From contig CANGML010000037.1 in assembly GCA_947454585.1 (NCBI GenBank), positions 1-10,193 of the forward strand: a stretch of DNA of 10,193 nucleotides. Reading direction: 5' to 3'. The DNA is from Comamonadaceae bacterium (GTDB lineage Bacteria; Pseudomonadota; Gammaproteobacteria; Burkholderiales; Burkholderiaceae_C). Shown in pieces: positions 7,345 to 10,193 of this stretch (within the stretch, counting starts at the first letter, position 1; each line of letters opens with the position of its first letter). The notes beneath the pieces were generated by a model. It was given only the letters and a program-made list of their open reading frames with translations, searched no databases and was not told the origin of the DNA. The position numbers and the translations under genes were made by a program.

Positions 7345-8609
7345 AGCCGCCCCCCATGCATCACCACACGGTTCTCGAAGTCAACCCGAAGCACTACCGC
7401 AATGGCGATCAAGTTCAGCAAAATCGCCGAGCCCCCATAGCTCATGAGCGGCAAGGTCAAGCCCTTGGTCGGCAAAGCGCCTAAGTTCACGCCCATGTTG
7501 ATGAAGGACTGAAAGCCCATCCAAATGCCCACGCCTTGCGCCACCAAGCCGGCAAACACGCGGTCCATGGCAATCGCTTGACGGCCGATGTACATGATGC
7601 GGCGGGTCAACCACATGAACATGCCAATCACCGCCACCACGCCGACAAACCCAAACTCTTCGCCAATCACGGCCAGCAAAAAGTCGGTGTGCGCTTCGGG
7701 CAACCAATGCAATTTCTCCACACTGCCACCGAGGCCAACCCCAAAAATTTCACCACGGCCAATCGCGATCAGTGAGTGTGACAACTGGTAGCCCTTGCCC
7801 AAGGCATGCTCCATGCTCCAGGGGTCCAAGTAAGCAAAAATGCGTTCGCGCCGCCACTCTGAGGTGGCGATGATCACCGCAAACACGCCGATCAAGGCGG
7901 CGGCAATCAAGAAGAACATGCGGGCGTTCACACCACCGAGGAACAAAATACCCATCGCAATCACAGCGATCACCAAAAAGGCACCCATATCCGGCTCTGA
8001 CAGCAGCAGCAAACCCACCACCGTCACAGCAGCCCCCATGGGCAACACAGCGGCGAAGAAGTTTTCTTTCACATCCATCTTGCGCACCATGTAATTGGCG
8101 GCATAAAGCAAGACACCCCACTTGGCCAGCTCGGAGGGTTGAAAGTTCATGAAGCCCAGACCGATCCAACGGCGCGCGCCGTTCACCGATTTACCAATGA
8201 ACGGAATCAGCACCGCAATCAACAGCACGATCGACACCACAAAGACCCAAGGCGCCACACGCTCCCAGGTGTTGAGGGGGATTTGGAATGCCAACAACGC
8301 CGCCACGAACGCCACAAACACGGACAAGGCGTGACGCAATAAAAAATGTGTAGGCGTGTAGCCAGCACCCATGCGTGGGTTGTCTGGAATGGCAATCGAG
8401 GCGGAATACACCATGATCAAGCCAAACATCAGCAAGGCAAACGTCACCCACACCAAAGGCTGATCAAAACCCTTCACATGCACAGGGGATGCCGCGGTGC
8501 GTGCGAACTCGGTCCCATGCACGCGCACCGGCAAGGCATCCATGCCCGTCTCTGGTTGCGCACCCATCACACGTTGGAAGCTTTGCAGCATGCGCTGAAG
8601 GACACTCAC
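7341..8609 (-). CDS. ftsW: Septal peptidoglycan glycosyltransferase FtsW (SEDS family)
   Basis: FtsW is the SEDS-family polytopic membrane protein that, with its cognate class B PBP, polymerises lipid II into septal glycan. The 422-residue protein has about 50 cytoplasmic residues and then about ten hydrophobic segments, beginning at about 52-71. SEDS motifs are present: NGARRWIG (143-150), FQPSELAK (156-163), [10 protein letters not shown] (204-213), [17 protein letters not shown] (304-320) and [19 protein letters not shown] (377-395). Asp309 of the HTDF motif corresponds to the catalytic Asp reported for E. coli FtsW. The start is GTG (8609-8607): it overlaps the murD TGA as GTGA and has GGAGG 6 nt upstream. 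The next in-frame ATG is codon 7. The C-terminus is short, ending in VVMHGGRL, encoded across a run of six Gs, and the TGA overlaps the murG ATG. Confidence 0.98.
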   Translation of the reverse strand: MSVLQRMLQSFQRVMGAQPETGMDALPVRVHGTEFARTAASPVHVKGFDQPLVWVTFALLMFGLIMVYSASIAIPDNPRMGAGYTPTHFLLRHALSVFVAFVAALLAFQIPLNTWERVAPWVFVVSIVLLIAVLIPFIGKSVNGARRWIGLGFMNFQPSELAKWGVLLYAANYMVRKMDVKENFFAAVLPMGAAVTVVGLLLLSEPDMGAFLVIAVIAMGILFLGGVNARMFFLIAAALIGVFAVIIATSEWRRERIFAYLDPWSMEHALGKGYQLSHSLIAIGRGEIFGVGLGGSVEKLHWLPEAHTDFLLAVIGEEFGFVGVVAVIGMFMWLTRRIMYIGRQAIAMDRVFAGLVAQGVGIWMGFQSFINMGVNLGALPTKGLTLPLMSYGGSAILLNLIAIAVVLRVDFENRVVMHGGRL

Positions 8610-10193
8610 AGCGTGCCTCCCGCTTCTTCCACCAACTGATGGACAGCCTGGACAAACACGTCTGCACGGTGCGCATAGTTGCGGAACATGTCCATGCTGG
8701 CGCAGGCGGGTGACAGCAGCACCGCATCACCAGCGTGGGCTTGTTCGCTGGCTAAACGAACCGCAACGTCTAAGGTGTCTGCATCCATCAAGGCCACGCC
8801 GCTGTGTTGCAAGGCATCACGCAACACAGGAGCGTCACGCCCGATCAACACCACCGCACGCACATATCGGCTGACGGGATCCAACAAGGGTGAAAAGTCT
8901 TGCCCTTTGCCATCGCCACCGAGGATGACCACCAAGCGACGGTCAACGCCCAACCCATGGAGGGCAGCCACGGTGGCACCCACATTGGTGCCCTTGCTGT
9001 CGTCAAAGTATTCCACCCCGTTCAACACGGTGACGGCTTCCACACGATGCGGTTCACCCGAGTAGTCGCGCAAGCCATACAACATCGAGGCCAAATCACC
9101 ACCGGCGTGACCGGCTAAGGCCAAGGCGGCCAAGGCATTCAGCGCATTGTGTCGACCGCGAATGCGCAGTGCGTCGGCAGGCATCAACCGTTGAAAGTGA
9201 ATTTCTTCTGCGTCGTCTTTCCTACGTTTGCGTGTTTCATCGGCCTCTAGCGCACGCACCAACCAGGTCATGCCGTTGACGGTTTCAATGCCGTAATCGC
9301 CGGGGCGCTGAGGCATATCGCCACCAAATGTCAGGTGGGCACGTGGCTGAGGTTTTTGTAATTTGACGCGGACAGGCTCGGGCAGCATCGCCATCACTGC
9401 GGCATCTTCACGGTTCAGCACCATCAAGCCGGTTTGGCCAAAAATCCGCGCTTTCGCGGCAGCATAGGCGGCCATGTCGCCGTGCCAATCCAGATGGTCT
9501 TGGCTCAGGTTCAGCACTGCGGCAGCGCTTGGTTCAAAGTTGTCCACGCCATCCAGCTGAAAACTAGACAATTCCAACACCCACACCTGGGGCAGATAGG
9601 GGTGATCCAGCGGCGGCGGCGGGGGCGGCACCAAGGGTGGCAAGTCCACCTCAAACGGCTCATCGTCATGGGCTTGCGTGGCTTGGGCGGGCTCTGCTTC
9701 AGTGCCTGTCAATGCCATTTGTGATTCCGCCGCTGCTTCGGCAGCCGCCTCTTTTGCCAGGACCTCTTCTGCCAGGGCTTCGTCTGCAGCCTGCGCCTCC
9801 GCCGCTTGGGCGGCCGCCGCATCAGCAGCCGCTTGTGCTTCAGCCGCTGTGTCCAAAGCGTGTGACAAGGTGTCCAACAAAGTTGGACCAATATTGCCGG
9901 CCACTGCCACGCGCTTGCCCGCGCGTTCGAGCAACTGGGCCGTCAACGCGGTGACGGTAGTTTTCCCATTCGTACCGGTGATGGCCAACACCTTGGGGTG
10001 GTAGGCCATGCTGGTCTGCAAATCGGTGAGCGCTTGGGCAAACAAGGTCAGCTCTGTGCCGACCCACAACCCTGCGGCCACCGCCGCGTTCCACACGGGC
10101 GCCACAGCGTCAGGGCTCAGACCTGGGCTTTTGAACACCGCACGCACGTGTTGGCCCTCGACCAAGCTGGCTTCAAACGCACCGTGCACAAAT
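8606..10193 (-). CDS. murD: UDP-N-acetylmuramoyl-L-alanine--D-glutamate ligase (partial, 5' end missing)
   Basis: MurD adds D-glutamate to UDP-MurNAc-L-Ala in the cytoplasm. The reading frame is open to the high-coordinate edge, so the true start and probably about 70 N-terminal residues lie outside. Counting from the in-frame GTG at 10189, the visible part has SPGL (21-24), the ATP loop [11 protein letters not shown] (70-80), GNIGPTLLD (98-106), [11 protein letters not shown] (202-212) and [12 protein letters not shown] (227-238). [15 protein letters not shown] (345-359) and the C-terminal domain [11 protein letters not shown] (396-406), [13 protein letters not shown] (423-435) and [22 protein letters not shown] (491-512; the last part matches E. 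coli only loosely) follow. Compared with E. coli MurD there is a roughly 90-residue insertion at about 113-200 and a shorter charged insertion at about 313-332. The TGA overlaps the ftsW GTG. The domain order is otherwise intact, so the gene should be functional. Confidence 0.97.
   Translation of the reverse strand, partial: FVHGAFEASLVEGQHVRAVFKSPGLSPDAVAPVWNAAVAAGLWVGTELTLFAQALTDLQTSMAYHPKVLAITGTNGKTTVTALTAQLLERAGKRVAVAGNIGPTLLDTLSHALDTAAEAQAAADAAAAQAAEAQAADEALAEEVLAKEAAAEAAAESQMALTGTEAEPAQATQAHDDEPFEVDLPPLVPPPPPPLDHPYLPQVWVLELSSFQLDGVDNFEPSAAAVLNLSQDHLDWHGDMAAYAAAKARIFGQTGLMVLNREDAAVMAMLPEPVRVKLQKPQPRAHLTFGGDMPQRPGDYGIETVNGMTWLVRALEADETRKRRKDDAEEIHFQRLMPADALRIRGRHNALNALAALALAGHAGGDLASMLYGLRDYSGEPHRVEAVTVLNGVEYFDDSKGTNVGATVAALHGLGVDRRLVVILGGDGKGQDFSPLLDPVSRYVRAVVLIGRDAPVLRDALQHSGVALMDADTLDVAVRLASEQAHAGDAVLLSPACASMDMFRNYAHRADVFVQAVHQLVEEAGGTL
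8616..8620 (-). promoter_or_regulatory. Ribosome binding site of ftsW (supports the GTG start)
   Basis: GGAGG on the minus strand lies 6 nt before the GTG at 8609-8607, inside the last codons of murD. It makes the GTG a better start than the in-frame ATG six codons later. Confidence 0.75.
9590..9853 (-). other. Low-complexity Ala/Glu-rich and Pro-rich insertion in MurD
   Basis: This stretch encodes about 88 residues between the [15 protein letters not shown] segment and the [11 protein letters not shown] strand of the MurD central domain, where E. coli MurD has only about ten. The first half (9850-9719) is Ala/Glu/Gln-rich and looks helical, with AAEAQAA occurring twice through different codons. 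The second half is acidic and ends in [13 protein letters not shown] (about 9643-9605). The frame is intact and the gene is not broken, so it appears to be a surface insertion. Its age and spread cannot be judged from this window. Confidence 0.8.

Noticed and set aside
8606..10189. murD starting at the in-frame GTG at 10189
   Set aside because: The N-terminal UDP-binding domain would be missing. The frame stays open to the window edge, so the true start is outside.

Overview
The window is the distal part of a division and cell wall (dcw) cluster, read entirely from the minus strand. In transcription order (high to low coordinate) it holds murD (5' end outside the window), ftsW, murG, murC, ddl, ftsQ, ftsA, ftsZ and the first 105 codons of lpxC. 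Coding density is very high. The only gaps longer than a few bases are ftsQ-ftsA (37 nt), ftsA-ftsZ (182 nt) and ftsZ-lpxC (34 nt). No plus-strand gene, RNA gene, mobile element or CRISPR array is supported.

The organism is a Gram-negative bacterium, since lpxC follows ftsZ and FtsQ and a DdlB-type ligase are present. The G+C-rich codon use, the protein sequences and the gene order fit a betaproteobacterium of the Burkholderiales, probably Comamonadaceae. The family-level assignment is an inference from general resemblance, not from a search.

Region 8606-10193 carries murD. Regions 3881-8609 (ftsW, murG, murC, ddl) and 3060-3884 (ftsQ) are tightly packed: four of the five junctions are 4-nt ATGA or GTGA stop/start overlaps and the fifth is a 3-nt gap, which suggests translational coupling. 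MurC, MurD and Ddl supply cytoplasmic precursor steps (MurC adds L-Ala, MurD adds D-Glu, Ddl makes D-Ala-D-Ala). MurG makes lipid II at the inner face of the membrane, and FtsW polymerises septal glycan. FtsQ, FtsA and FtsZ build the divisome. LpxC commits the cell to lipid A synthesis.

No new system was found; this is a conventional dcw cluster. The most interesting points are: (1) the ftsA-ftsZ gap, which has potential hairpins and an unannotated 22-codon ORF with a strong Shine-Dalgarno, whose stop overlaps the ftsZ ATG exactly as at the other junctions; (2) an insertion of roughly 90 residues, Ala/Glu-rich then Pro-rich, inside the MurD central domain; and (3) a GTG-started lpxC with no visible Shine-Dalgarno and a -10-like box 6 nt upstream of the start codon, a possible leaderless arrangement.
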